In this document: positions 19,125 through 30,094 of the stretch, piece after piece | Numbering within the stretch: the first letter of the stretch is position 1 | Layout: each line of letters begins with the position of its first letter | DNA from: Phycobacter azelaicus | Lineage (GTDB): Bacteria; Pseudomonadota; Alphaproteobacteria; Rhodobacterales; Rhodobacteraceae | Assembly: GCF_014884385.1 (NCBI RefSeq) | Contig: NZ_WKFH01000003.1 | Location: forward strand, 2,946,001-3,010,000 | Reading direction: 5' to 3' | DNA: 64,000 nt | Notes under the pieces: generated by a model | Seen by the model: only the letters and a program-made list of their open reading frames with translations | Told to the model about the DNA's origin: nothing | Databases searched by the model: none | Made by a program: the position numbers and the translations under genes

Positions 19125-19216
19125 ACACGGCTGTTCGTGCAGGTAGGGGGATTGGCGCGCCTGCCTTTGCATCACCTGTGTGGGCGCACCTACGGGCGCG
19201 TTACGCTTATGGCTTG

Positions 19217-19609
19217 CTAGCCTTGGCCGAATGCCTCTGCAAGGCTTCGCACAAGGCTGGCGGCAAAGGCCTCGGCCGCAGCGATGGCGGTTTGATCGAT
19301 CGTTGCAAGCTGTGCTGCCATTGTCACTTGCGCGTCAGAGATACGCATTTCGATGGCGTCCAACCTCTCGGCCAGCTGAGTATCGATTGCTCTACCTGAT
19401 GCGATTGCCGAACGAATTTGACCAACCTCCGCGCGCAGTTCAGTGATGCCCTGATACACCGAACTGAGGTTGTCCCGTGTCGATACAAGCTGGTCAGTCA
19501 GACTCTCAACCGAAGAAAACAGCTGCCATCCCAGGAACAGGCACAAGGCTGCCAGCAGTAGCGTTGCGTTGATCAGGGCTTTTGCGAGGTCCAATACGGC
19601 CTTGGTCAT
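19217..19609 (-). CDS. Hypothetical membrane-anchored coiled-coil protein
   Basis: 130 aa, family not recognised. A short N-terminus precedes one membrane helix (about 14-31, INATLLLAALCLFLGWQLF). A long polar helical region likely to form a coiled coil follows (about 33-120, with heptad-like L/I/V spacing: ESLTDQLVSTRDNLSSVYQ). Topology suggests a periplasmic or cytoplasmic coiled-coil rod. It is divergent from lpdA. A role in envelope organisation is only a guess. Confidence 0.7.
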   Translation of the reverse strand: MTKAVLDLAKALINATLLLAALCLFLGWQLFSSVESLTDQLVSTRDNLSSVYQGITELRAEVGQIRSAIASGRAIDTQLAERLDAIEMRISDAQVTMAAQLATIDQTAIAAAEAFAASLVRSLAEAFGQG

Positions 19610-19788
19610 CTCTAGGGGCTCCGTTCTGCAGGGGCGGCTGGGTTCCGTATCACGGCGATTTTGATTGTCGCGCTCGTGTCACTGTGCCTATGGTTGACTG
19701 CTGATGCAATTGCCGGTGTGCGTTGCCTAATAAAGTGCCACGGGGCACGTGGCGCATAGCAGGGTTCTGGAAACCGAGATTGCAGTGC

Positions 19789-19794
19789 TTGACA
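19789..19794 (+). promoter_or_regulatory. Candidate -35 box of the lpdA promoter
   Basis: Perfect TTGACA located 50 nt before the lpdA start. It directly abuts the inverted-repeat operator, which would cover the spacer and the -10 region. No good -10 hexamer is seen at 17 bp, which suggests the promoter depends on, or is occluded by, the factor that binds there. Confidence 0.5.
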
Positions 19795-19795
19795 A

Positions 19796-19817
19796 ACTAG
19801 TTTAATGGTAAACTAGT
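19796..19817 (+). promoter_or_regulatory. Inverted-repeat operator upstream of lpdA
   Basis: Perfect 9+9 inverted repeat ACTAGTTTA-ATGG-TAAACTAGT. Its core (19798-19815) equals the repeat before pdhA in half-site, spacing and distance to the start codon (28 nt here, 27 nt there). It lies immediately downstream of a TTGACA box, a position typical of repressor binding, although activation cannot be excluded. Confidence 0.75.
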
Positions 19818-19843
19818 TTTGGTCCAGTCTGGCGAGGGATATC

Positions 19844-21238
19844 ATGGCCGCACAAACCTATGACGTGATCGTAATCGGCGCAGGGCCCGGTGGCTATGTT
19901 GCCGCCATCCGGGCGGCGCAGCTTGGTCTCAAGGTCGTTTGCGTTGAGCGCGAGCACCTTGGTGGCATCTGCCTGAACTGGGGCTGCATCCCCACAAAGG
20001 CGCTGTTGCGGTCTGCCGAGGTGTTTCACCAGATGGAGCGGGCCAAGGAATTTGGCCTTACGGCGGACAAGTTCGGCTTTAATCTCGATGCCATCGTGGA
20101 CCGCTCCCGCAAGGTCGCAGCGCAGATGAATGGCGGCATCAAAGGACTGTTCAAAAAGAACAAGGTGACCTCGATCATGGGCGAGGCCACGATTGTCGCC
20201 AAGGGCAAGGTCTCGGTGAAAACCGACAAAGGCACCGAAGAGTTGACGGCCAAGAACATCATTGTTGCCACCGGCGCGCGGGCTCGCGAACTTCCAGGGT
20301 TGGAGGCAGACGGCGATCTGGTCTGGACCTACCGCCATGCACTGAAACCGGTTCGCATGCCGAAAAAGCTTCTTGTCATCGGCTCGGGTGCGATCGGGAT
20401 CGAGTTCGCGAGTTTCTACAATACGCTTGGCGCAGATACGACTGTGGTCGAGGTTATGGATCGCGTCCTGCCGGTTGAGGACAAAGACATCTCCGCCTTT
20501 GCCAAGAAGCAGTTCGTCAAACAGGGGATGACGATCATGGAAAAGGCCATGGTCAAGCAGCTGGACCGTGGCAAGGGCAAGGTCACCGCTCATATCGAAG
20601 TGGGCGGCAAGGTTGAAAAACACGACTTTGACACTGTGATTTCCGCCGTGGGTATCGTTGGCAATGTAGAGGACCTCGGGCTGGAGGCGCTTGGTGTCAA
20701 GATCGACCGAACCCATGTCGTGACGGACGAGTATTGTCGCACGGGTGTCGACGGCGTCTTTGCGATTGGCGATATCGCCGGGGCGCCCTGGCTTGCGCAC
20801 AAGGCCTCTCATGAAGGGGTGATGGTGGCAGAGATGATCGCGGGTAAGAAGGTCCACGCAATCAAGCCGAACTCCATTGCGGGCTGCACCTATTGTCACC
20901 CGCAGGTGGCCTCGGTCGGTCTGACTGAGGAGAAGGCCAAGGAAGCCGGATACAAGCTCAAGGTCGGCAAGTTCCCCTTCATCGGCAATGGCAAGGCTGT
21001 CGCAATGGGCGAGGCTGAGGGCATGGTCAAGACCATCTTCGACGAGAAAACCGGCGAGCTTCTGGGGGCCCATATGGTTGGCGCCGAGGTGACCGAGATG
21101 ATCCAGGGCTATGTGATTGCCCGTCAGCTGGAAACCACCGAAGAAGACCTGATGGAGACCGTCTTCCCGCACCCGACAATGTCGGAGATGATGCACGAAA
21201 GTGTGCTGGCGGCCTTTGATCGAGCCCTCCATATCTGA
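19844..21238 (+). CDS. lpdA: Dihydrolipoamide dehydrogenase (E3)
   Basis: Flavoprotein that reoxidises dihydrolipoamide on the lipoyl arms of 2-oxoacid dehydrogenases with NAD. It is 464 aa. Visible are the FAD site GAGPGG (12-17), the redox disulfide GICLNWGC (Cys43, Cys48), the NAD-binding GSGAIGIEF, the second FAD motif TGVDGVFAIGDIAG and the C-terminal catalytic His443/Glu448 in HPTMSEMMHE. It stands alone, away from the pdhABC operon, but shares that operon's putative operator. This marks it as the E3 of that complex, or one common to several complexes. Confidence 0.97.
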   Translation: MAAQTYDVIVIGAGPGGYVAAIRAAQLGLKVVCVEREHLGGICLNWGCIPTKALLRSAEVFHQMERAKEFGLTADKFGFNLDAIVDRSRKVAAQMNGGIKGLFKKNKVTSIMGEATIVAKGKVSVKTDKGTEELTAKNIIVATGARARELPGLEADGDLVWTYRHALKPVRMPKKLLVIGSGAIGIEFASFYNTLGADTTVVEVMDRVLPVEDKDISAFAKKQFVKQGMTIMEKAMVKQLDRGKGKVTAHIEVGGKVEKHDFDTVISAVGIVGNVEDLGLEALGVKIDRTHVVTDEYCRTGVDGVFAIGDIAGAPWLAHKASHEGVMVAEMIAGKKVHAIKPNSIAGCTYCHPQVASVGLTEEKAKEAGYKLKVGKFPFIGNGKAVAMGEAEGMVKTIFDEKTGELLGAHMVGAEVTEMIQGYVIARQLETTEEDLMETVFPHPTMSEMMHESVLAAFDRALHI

Positions 21239-21274
21239 TCGGGGTCCGGCTCTTCTGTCTGTGATTTCACAGAC

Positions 21275-21301
21275 AACGCCCGCCATTTCGGCGGGCGTTT
21301 C
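21275..21301 (+). terminator. Rho-independent terminator after lpdA
   Basis: 10-bp GC-rich stem AACGCCCGCC / GGCGGGCGTT with loop ATTTC and a short T run, 36 bp after the lpdA stop. Confidence 0.75.
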
Positions 21302-21423
21302 GCATTCTGTATCGGGCAGGATGAACCTGTGCATTTCAAGCAATTGAGCTGTGGTTTGATGCGCCTTGCCTGAAAAAATGAGCGCGCGTACCACGGGAAC
21401 AGAAAATCACCGGGGGCCAGGAC

Positions 21424-22605
21424 ATGGCAATGGCAGCAGTTGAGCGGACTCGGTGGGGCGTGATCTTCCTGATCTGGTGTGCAGGACTGGGCGCTGCGGC
21501 GCAATACGGCAAGATCAGCGTCGTCTTTGAGCAAATGGCCAATCTGTTTCCCAGTGTGGGCAGCTCCATCGGCTTTGCTGTGTCTTTGGTGGGTTTCCTT
21601 GGTATCCTTCTGGGGATCATTGCGGGCATGGTCGTCTCGGCCTTTGGCTTCCGCCGGACATTGGTGGCGGCTTTGCTGAGCGGGTCTGCCATGTCTGCCC
21701 TGCAGGTGCTTGATCTCCCTTTCGGGGCCTTTCTAGCGACTCGTGTGATTGAAGGGCTGTCGCATCTGGGGCTGGTTGTTGCGGCCCCCACATTGATCGC
21801 GCAGATCAGTTTGAGCCGACATCGCGGCGCGGCGTTGACGCTTTGGAGTACGTTTTTCGCGGTGGCCTTTGCGCTATTGAGCTGGGCTGGCGTGCCGCTG
21901 GCACGGGCATGGGGCGTTCAGGCGCTGTTCGGTGCCCATGCAGTCATCATGGCCGTGCTTGCGCTGGTGCTGGCCCGCGCTTTGCGGGATGTGCCGGTGC
22001 CGGACCGTCAGCCGATGCCAGGGCTTTCGTCCCTGCCGCGCCTGCACCTGCAGATCTTCCGGTCTCCCCGGCTGGCGGCGCCCGCTGCGGGCTGGCTGTT
22101 CTATACAATCTGTTTCGTTGCGATCCTGACAGTCTTGCCGCCCTATCTGGATCCGGCGTGGCGGGCATTTGTCATGGGGGCGATGCCGCTTACGAGTATT
22201 GCGGTGTCCATGACCCTTGGTGTGGTTCTGCTTCGTCGGGTCACCGCCGTCGCGCTGATCCAGCTGGGGTTTGTGCTGAGCGCTTTGTCGTTGATATGGC
22301 TCTGGTTGGATCCCGGGGCGCCGATGGGATGCCTTGCGCTTGCCGGGGCGCTGGGGCTGGTGCAAGGGCCCAGCTTTGCCTCGGTCGCGCAGCTGAACCG
22401 GCGCGCGGCAGATCAGGCCAGTTCCAATGGGGCGATGGCGATGGCTGGAAATCTGGGCAATACAATCGGAACGCCCCTTATGGTGTGGACACTGGCGTTT
22501 GGCGGGTACAATGCGATGGTTGTTGTTGCGGCAATTCTCTTTCTGTGCGGCTTTGCGGCGCACGCGCTGTTGGCGATGCGCCGCAGAAAAGAAGATGTTC
22601 ACTGA
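21424..22605 (+). CDS. MFS transporter
   Basis: A 393-aa major facilitator with 11-12 hydrophobic segments and few charged loops. Seen are [26 protein letters not shown] (TM2 and the motif A loop) and [19 protein letters not shown] (TM5 region). The family is clear and the substrate unknown; cyanate/CynX-type carriers look similar. Its last codons overlap the LexA box that serves uvrA downstream. Confidence 0.8.
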   Translation: MAMAAVERTRWGVIFLIWCAGLGAAAQYGKISVVFEQMANLFPSVGSSIGFAVSLVGFLGILLGIIAGMVVSAFGFRRTLVAALLSGSAMSALQVLDLPFGAFLATRVIEGLSHLGLVVAAPTLIAQISLSRHRGAALTLWSTFFAVAFALLSWAGVPLARAWGVQALFGAHAVIMAVLALVLARALRDVPVPDRQPMPGLSSLPRLHLQIFRSPRLAAPAAGWLFYTICFVAILTVLPPYLDPAWRAFVMGAMPLTSIAVSMTLGVVLLRRVTAVALIQLGFVLSALSLIWLWLDPGAPMGCLALAGALGLVQGPSFASVAQLNRRAADQASSNGAMAMAGNLGNTIGTPLMVWTLAFGGYNAMVVVAAILFLCGFAAHALLAMRRRKEDVH

Positions 22606-22611
22606 ACGTTC
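22597..22611 (+). promoter_or_regulatory. LexA (SOS) box of uvrA
   Basis: GTTC-ACTGAAC-GTTC matches exactly the alphaproteobacterial LexA operator GTTC-N7-GTTC. It lies 90 bp before the uvrA start and overlaps the stop of the MFS gene. It predicts DNA-damage induction of uvrA. Confidence 0.85.
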
Positions 22612-22701
22612 TTCATTTTGGGTTGGAGACTCAGCTCGCTTTGCCTATCTCTAGGGGCAAGCACTGGCGTGCAGGCCGGGTGCTGGTATTTGGGGGCTTT
22701 T

Positions 22702-25560
<2,859 letters not shown>

Positions 25561-25565
25561 GGCGC

Positions 25566-26438
25566 ATGGCCCAGGTGGGACTGGCGCTGGGATCAGGCGG
25601 CGCGCGCGGCTGGTGCCATATCGGTGTCCTGCATGAGCTGCACGAAATCGGTGTAAAGCCGCAGGTCATCGCAGGCTGCTCGATGGGCGCACTTGTGGGG
25701 GCGGCCTATGCGGGCGGCAAGTTGGAGGCGCTGGAAACCTGGGTGCGGGGCCTCACGCCGACGCGGCTGCTTGGCTTGATTGATGTTCGCCCCGGCAGCG
25801 GTGGGATCGTGGCGGGCAGTGAAATCATGACCTTGCTGGATGATCTGGATCTGCCGGAGCGGATCGAAGACTTGGATCTGGTCTTTGCAGCCGTGGCCAC
25901 CGATATGGAAACGGGGCGAGAGATCTGGCTGCGCGAGGGCAGTCTGAAAGATGCGGTGCGGGCTTCGGTCGCCCTGCCGGGGGTGATTAGTCCGCACCGT
26001 GTAAATGGCCATTGGATGCTGGACGGAGGGCTGACCAATCCGGTTCCGGTCTCGACCGCCCGTGCCATCGGTGCCGATGTCATTTTTGCTGTGAACCCTA
26101 ATGCCAAGCTTCACGGAAAGCTGTGGACACGGCAAACGGGCAGGCTGGAAGGTAAGCTCGATGCGCTACCGGAGTGGTTGGGGCAAGCCCTGAGCCCGGT
26201 TGTGGGTGATGCCACAACACCGCCGGGGTATGCCGAGGTTGTCTCGACCGCGATTGATGTCATGACGGAACAAATCCGCCGCGCGCGTCTTGCTGGAGAG
26301 CCGCCGCAGGTGCTGCTCAACGCGGATCTGTCTCATCTTTCGGTGCTGGAATTCAGCTGCGGGGACGAAATCATCCGGGAAGGGCGCCGTATTGTAGAGG
26401 CCCAACAGCAGCAGATCCTTGATTGCACCGAAGCGTAG
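25566..26438 (+). CDS. Patatin-like phospholipase (RssA family)
   Basis: A 290-aa serine hydrolase of the patatin family. The oxyanion-hole motif GSGGARG is near residue 10, the nucleophile elbow GCSMG (G-x-S-x-G) near residue 40, and the catalytic Asp in LDGGLTNPVP at about 157. All catalytic elements are present. Likely a cytoplasmic or membrane-associated lipase/esterase; the natural substrate is unknown. It starts 5 nt after uvrA and is probably cotranscribed. Confidence 0.88.
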   Translation: MAQVGLALGSGGARGWCHIGVLHELHEIGVKPQVIAGCSMGALVGAAYAGGKLEALETWVRGLTPTRLLGLIDVRPGSGGIVAGSEIMTLLDDLDLPERIEDLDLVFAAVATDMETGREIWLREGSLKDAVRASVALPGVISPHRVNGHWMLDGGLTNPVPVSTARAIGADVIFAVNPNAKLHGKLWTRQTGRLEGKLDALPEWLGQALSPVVGDATTPPGYAEVVSTAIDVMTEQIRRARLAGEPPQVLLNADLSHLSVLEFSCGDEIIREGRRIVEAQQQQILDCTEA

Positions 26439-26480
26439 GCAGGCGCTGGACGCACCCGCCTGCCGCTTTCAACGGAGCAG

Positions 26481-26669
26481 TTACTTGTTGGGGCAGGTAT
26501 TGACGCCAATGAGGGAATAGAGCGGGCAAGTACCCATCAGTCCGGTTGCAAGCGGCACGACGCCAATCCACATCCACCAACCAAAGCCCATCAGCGCGCC
26601 GACGATCAGCAAGGCGCCGACGACGATCCGCAGGATCTTGTCCAGACCCCCGACATTGTTTGCAAACAT
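26481..26669 (-). CDS. DUF2892 (YgaP-type) small membrane protein
   Basis: A 62-aa protein with two membrane helices (about 13-30 and 32-48) and a conserved C-terminal turn GTCPLYSLIGVNTC with two cysteines. This is the DUF2892/YgaP membrane-domain family, often found with rhodanese or sulfur and nitrosative-stress functions; the role here is unknown. ATG 26669 has AAAGGA six bases upstream. A near-consensus FNR box lies 57 bp upstream of the start, centred about 41 bp before a plausible TAGACT -10 and start site, suggesting oxygen control. Confidence 0.85.
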   Translation of the reverse strand: MFANNVGGLDKILRIVVGALLIVGALMGFGWWMWIGVVPLATGLMGTCPLYSLIGVNTCPNK

Positions 26670-26725
26670 GACAATTCCTTTCTTTGCTATTGCCGGAAGT
26701 CTAACTTGCATGCGGAATGTGGAAT

Positions 26726-26739
26726 ATGATTTGAATCAA
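26726..26739 (-). promoter_or_regulatory. Near-consensus FNR/FnrL box upstream of the DUF2892 gene
   Basis: Read on the minus strand it is TTGAT-TCAA-ATCAT, matching TTGAT-N4-ATCAA at 9 of 10 positions. The spacing to a TAGACT -10-like hexamer (about 26699-26704) fits a class II activator site. The site slightly overlaps the terminator of mmsB. Confidence 0.5.
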
Positions 26740-26765
26740 AAAGGACGGGTCAGTTGACCCGTCCT
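26736..26765 (-). terminator. Rho-independent terminator of the valine catabolic operon
   Basis: Minus-strand stem AGGACGGGTCA / TGACCCGTCCT followed by TTTTTGA, 24 bp after the mmsB stop. Confidence 0.85.
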
Positions 26766-26788
26766 AGTCTCTGTTCCTTCGCTTTGGC

Positions 26789-27661
26789 TCAGCCGCGGCT
26801 GCGTTTCTCGAAGCGAGGGAGCATGGCCGAGAAATCCATGCCCATGCCATCCTCGTTTTCCACGAACTGTGCATAAAGCGCCTGTGCCAGTTGCCCCATG
26901 GGGGTGTCCGCATCGGCGCTGTCTGCGGCCTGCTGCGACAGGCGCAGATCCTTCAGCATCAGCTCGGCCGCAAAACCGGGCTTGTAATCGTTGTCGGCGG
27001 GCGATTGCGGGCCGACGCCCGGCGCCGGGCAATAGGCATTCATGGTCCAGCTGTAGCCCGAGGAGGTCGAGACCACATCGAACATCTTCTGCCGGTCCAG
27101 ACCCAGCTTGTCGGCAAGGGCAAAGGCTTCGCAGGTGGCAATCATGGTGACGCCTAGGATCATGTTGTTGCAGATCTTCGCGGCCTGACCCGCGCCAGCA
27201 TCGCCACAATGCACGGCTTTCTGACCCATGATGTCGAACAGCGGCTTTGCCTTCTCAAACGCTTCGGGCGAACCGCCCGCCATGAAGGTCAGCGTTCCGC
27301 CAGCAGCGCCGCCGATGCCGCCGGAAACGGGTGCATCGACTGGCAGCAGGCCCGCTGCGGAGGCTTTCTCGGCAACGGCACGAGCTGAGTCCACGTCGAC
27401 CGTCGAGCAGTCCACGAATGCCGCACCCGCTTTCATCGCCGGGATGATCTCATCGGCAACGGCACGCAGGATCTGGCCGTTGGGCAGCATGGTGATCACC
27501 ACGTCTGCGTCCGCGGCTGCCTCGGCGCCCGAAGCGGCGAGAGTGACGCCGTCGATACTGACCTCTGCCATGTCAAAGCCGGTGACATCGTGACCTGCGG
27601 CGGCCAGGTTTGCGGCCATGGGGCCGCCCATGTTGCCGAGGCCGATAAATCCGATCTTCAT
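26789..27661 (-). CDS. mmsB: 3-Hydroxyisobutyrate dehydrogenase
   Basis: NAD-dependent oxidation of 3-hydroxyisobutyrate to methylmalonate semialdehyde in valine degradation. It is 290 aa. Rossmann motif GLGNMGGPM (8-16), the substrate signature DAPVSGGIGGAAGGTL (109-124) and catalytic Lys162 in GAGQAAKICNN identify the family. The ATG at 27661 follows GAGGAGGAG; the upstream in-frame ATG adds six residues inside the preceding stop region. It is the last gene of the acyl-CoA dehydrogenase / hydrolase / mmsB operon, 4 nt after the hydrolase. Confidence 0.95.
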   Translation of the reverse strand: MKIGFIGLGNMGGPMAANLAAAGHDVTGFDMAEVSIDGVTLAASGAEAAADADVVITMLPNGQILRAVADEIIPAMKAGAAFVDCSTVDVDSARAVAEKASAAGLLPVDAPVSGGIGGAAGGTLTFMAGGSPEAFEKAKPLFDIMGQKAVHCGDAGAGQAAKICNNMILGVTMIATCEAFALADKLGLDRQKMFDVVSTSSGYSWTMNAYCPAPGVGPQSPADNDYKPGFAAELMLKDLRLSQQAADSADADTPMGQLAQALYAQFVENEDGMGMDFSAMLPRFEKRSRG

Positions 27662-27665
27662 GGGG

Positions 27666-28706
27666 TTACTCCTCCTCAAATGTCAGTGCGTCAGCGCCAA
27701 GAGGCATCAGCATCTGGCTGACGGCCACGGCGGGCACGTTACGATCCGCATATTGCCACTTGGGCTGGCGGTCCTTGTCAATGATCTGGGCCCGGATCCC
27801 CTCCAGGAAGTCTCCCTTCTCCATCGAGCGGAAGGTGAAGCGGTACTCCAGATCCAGTGCCCGCTGAATGGATAGACTCGGCCCACGCAGGCGGTGCAGC
27901 ATTTCGATGGTGCAGGCCATGGAGAGGGGCGAATTACGCATCAGGGCCTTTTGCGCGGCTGCGGAGATTTCAGATGGATCCCTGCTGAGATCAATCAGAA
28001 TATCGTTCAGGGTCTCGCCAGAGAACAACCGGTCGATTTCACCTTGCTGAGCCTCAAGTGTGCCATCGGGCGCTGTCTCCGCGGCCTGTTGCAGAATGTC
28101 CGGGTTGCCGTCCTGTTCAAGGGAGGCGATCAATCCCTCCCATTTCTCTTTGGAAATGAAAAGGTCGGCAAAGCCTGCATAGATTGCATCAGCCGCTTTC
28201 AAACGGCCTGCAGTCAAGCCGAGGTATTCCCCGAGCCGCCCCGGTGCTAGTGCGAGGATGAGCGTGCCCCCCACATCCGGGATAAGGCCGATCCCGACTT
28301 CCGGCATGGAGATCTGGCTGCTTTCGCAGACGATCCTATGGGTGCCGTGACAGCCGATGCCGACACCGCCGCCCATGGTGAACCCCTGCAGGAAGCTGAC
28401 CACGGGTTTGGGGTAGCCGAAAATGCGCGCGTTCAGACGATACTCATCCCGCCAGAACGTCCGCCCATAGCCGTAATCGCCCGCCTTACCGGTGGAATAC
28501 AGCTCTGCAATGTCGCCGCCAGCGCAGAAGGCCTTTTCTCCGGCAGCATCGATGACGACCAGCTTGACGGCATCGTCCTTGGCCCAGGCTTTTAGTGCCG
28601 CGTCGATGGCCATGCACATGTCATAGGACAGGGCGTTCAGCGCCTTTTCGCGGGTGAGCGTGATCCGGCCTGCGCAGCCGGTCACGCGAATGTCGATATC
28701 GCTCAT
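27666..28706 (-). CDS. 3-Hydroxyisobutyryl-CoA hydrolase (enoyl-CoA hydratase superfamily)
   Basis: 346 aa, longer than ordinary crotonases and typical of HIBYL-CoA hydrolase, which releases 3-hydroxyisobutyrate and CoA. The crotonase oxyanion motifs AFCAGGDI and FTMGGGVGIGCHGTH are present. The C-terminal block SPLSMACTIEML, MEYRF-like LEYRFTFRSM and EGIRAQIIDKDRQPKW is characteristic of the hydrolase rather than of hydratases. It lies 8 nt after the acyl-CoA dehydrogenase and 4 nt before mmsB, consistent with sequential valine steps. Confidence 0.9.
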   Translation of the reverse strand: MSDIDIRVTGCAGRITLTREKALNALSYDMCMAIDAALKAWAKDDAVKLVVIDAAGEKAFCAGGDIAELYSTGKAGDYGYGRTFWRDEYRLNARIFGYPKPVVSFLQGFTMGGGVGIGCHGTHRIVCESSQISMPEVGIGLIPDVGGTLILALAPGRLGEYLGLTAGRLKAADAIYAGFADLFISKEKWEGLIASLEQDGNPDILQQAAETAPDGTLEAQQGEIDRLFSGETLNDILIDLSRDPSEISAAAQKALMRNSPLSMACTIEMLHRLRGPSLSIQRALDLEYRFTFRSMEKGDFLEGIRAQIIDKDRQPKWQYADRNVPAVAVSQMLMPLGADALTFEEE

Positions 28707-28714
28707 CCCCGGCC

Positions 28715-29860
28715 TCAGCGGTTTTCAGACAGCATGTGGCGGGCGACGATCACGCGCATGATCTCGTTGGTGCCCTCAAGGATCTGGTGAACCCGCAGAT
28801 CGCGGACCAGTTTTTCAATGCCGTAATCCGCCAGATAGCCATAGCCGCCGTGCAATTGCAGGCACTGATCGACCACCTTGGACCCGGCCTCGGTCACGAA
28901 TTTCTTGGCCATGGCGCAGAACTTGGTGGCATCCGGCGCGCCCTGGTCCAGCTTCCACGCCGCCTGGCGCAGGAAGGTGCGCGCGGCCTGAAGTTCGATC
29001 TCCATATCCGCAAGGCGGAACTGAAGCCCCTGGAACTGGTCAATGGATTTGCCAAAGGCCTGACGCTCGCCCATGTACTGCAGGGTCATGTTGAGCGCGG
29101 TCTGCGCCGCGCCAAGCGAGCAGGAGGCGATGTTGAGGCGGCCGCCATCAAGGCCCATCATGGCATATTTGAAGCCGTGACCCTCTTCGCCCACCAGATT
29201 ATTCGCAGGGATCTTGCAGTCGTCGAACTGAACTTGGGCCGTGGGCTGGCTCTTCCAGCCCATCTTGTCTTCCAGACCACCAAAAGACAGGCCCGGCGTG
29301 CCGTCCTCGACATAGACGGTGGAAATTCCCTTGGGGCCGTCCTCGCCGGTGCGCACCATACAGACATAGGCATCGGAATAGCCACCGCCAGAGATGAAGG
29401 CCTTGGTACCATTCAGGGTGTAGCCTTCGTTGGTCTTCTCGGCGCGGGTTTTCAGCGCGGCCGCGTCCGAGCCGGAGCCGGGTTCGGTCAGGCAGTAGGA
29501 CAACACAGTGTTCAGGGTGAGAACATTCGGCATGACGCGCGCTTTCATCTCGTCACTGGCGAAGGTGTCCAGCATCTTGGCGCACATGTTGTGGATCGAC
29601 AGGAAGGCAGCAACCGACGGGCAAGCCATTGACAGCGCCTCGAAGACCAGCGTCGCGTCAAGCCGCGACAACCCCGAGCCACCGCCCTCTTCGCTGACAT
29701 AGAGGCCACCAAAGCCCAGCTCGCCCACCTTGGGCCACAGATCCTTGGGTATGGTGCCGTCAGCTTCCCACTGGCGAGCAAAGGGCGCGATGTTGTCCTG
29801 ACCAAAGGCATAAGCCATGTCAAAAATGGCGGACTGTTCTTCTGTCAAAGCGAAATCCAC
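28715..29860 (-). CDS. Acyl-CoA dehydrogenase, probably isobutyryl-CoA dehydrogenase
   Basis: A 381-aa FAD enzyme of the short/branched-chain acyl-CoA dehydrogenase family. Seen are CLTEPGSGSDAAAL (flavin and substrate contacts), the FISGGGYSD region, QLHGGYGYLADYGIEKLVRD and the catalytic Glu region ILEGTNEIMR near the C-terminus. It begins the operon that continues with a 3-hydroxyisobutyryl-CoA hydrolase and mmsB, so isobutyryl-CoA to methacrylyl-CoA is the likely reaction. The hydratase for the next step is not encoded here. Confidence 0.9.
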   Translation of the reverse strand: MDFALTEEQSAIFDMAYAFGQDNIAPFARQWEADGTIPKDLWPKVGELGFGGLYVSEEGGGSGLSRLDATLVFEALSMACPSVAAFLSIHNMCAKMLDTFASDEMKARVMPNVLTLNTVLSYCLTEPGSGSDAAALKTRAEKTNEGYTLNGTKAFISGGGYSDAYVCMVRTGEDGPKGISTVYVEDGTPGLSFGGLEDKMGWKSQPTAQVQFDDCKIPANNLVGEEGHGFKYAMMGLDGGRLNIASCSLGAAQTALNMTLQYMGERQAFGKSIDQFQGLQFRLADMEIELQAARTFLRQAAWKLDQGAPDATKFCAMAKKFVTEAGSKVVDQCLQLHGGYGYLADYGIEKLVRDLRVHQILEGTNEIMRVIVARHMLSENR

Positions 29861-30094
29861 GTCGTGTCCTCCCTGGCGCGGTGCGAATTGAACGGTTGTT
29901 TATTTATTAGCGGCAGGCGGGCTTCAGAGCAAGCTGCGCAAATGCAAAGCGGTGCTGCAAGAATGGCCAGAAACAGGGAAAATCAGAAATGCTTGCCTGG
30001 CAAGGAAATCTTAGGGACCGCGGCTGTAGAGTTGCTTGAAGCCTGTGAATGGGCGGTCGGTATCATTGAACTGTCAGAACTTCGGAAGTGATCC

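Noticed and set aside
19802..21394. Open frame of 530 codons antisense to lpdA
   Set aside because: Overlaps all of lpdA, whose motifs are unmistakable; no coding sense in the opposite strand.
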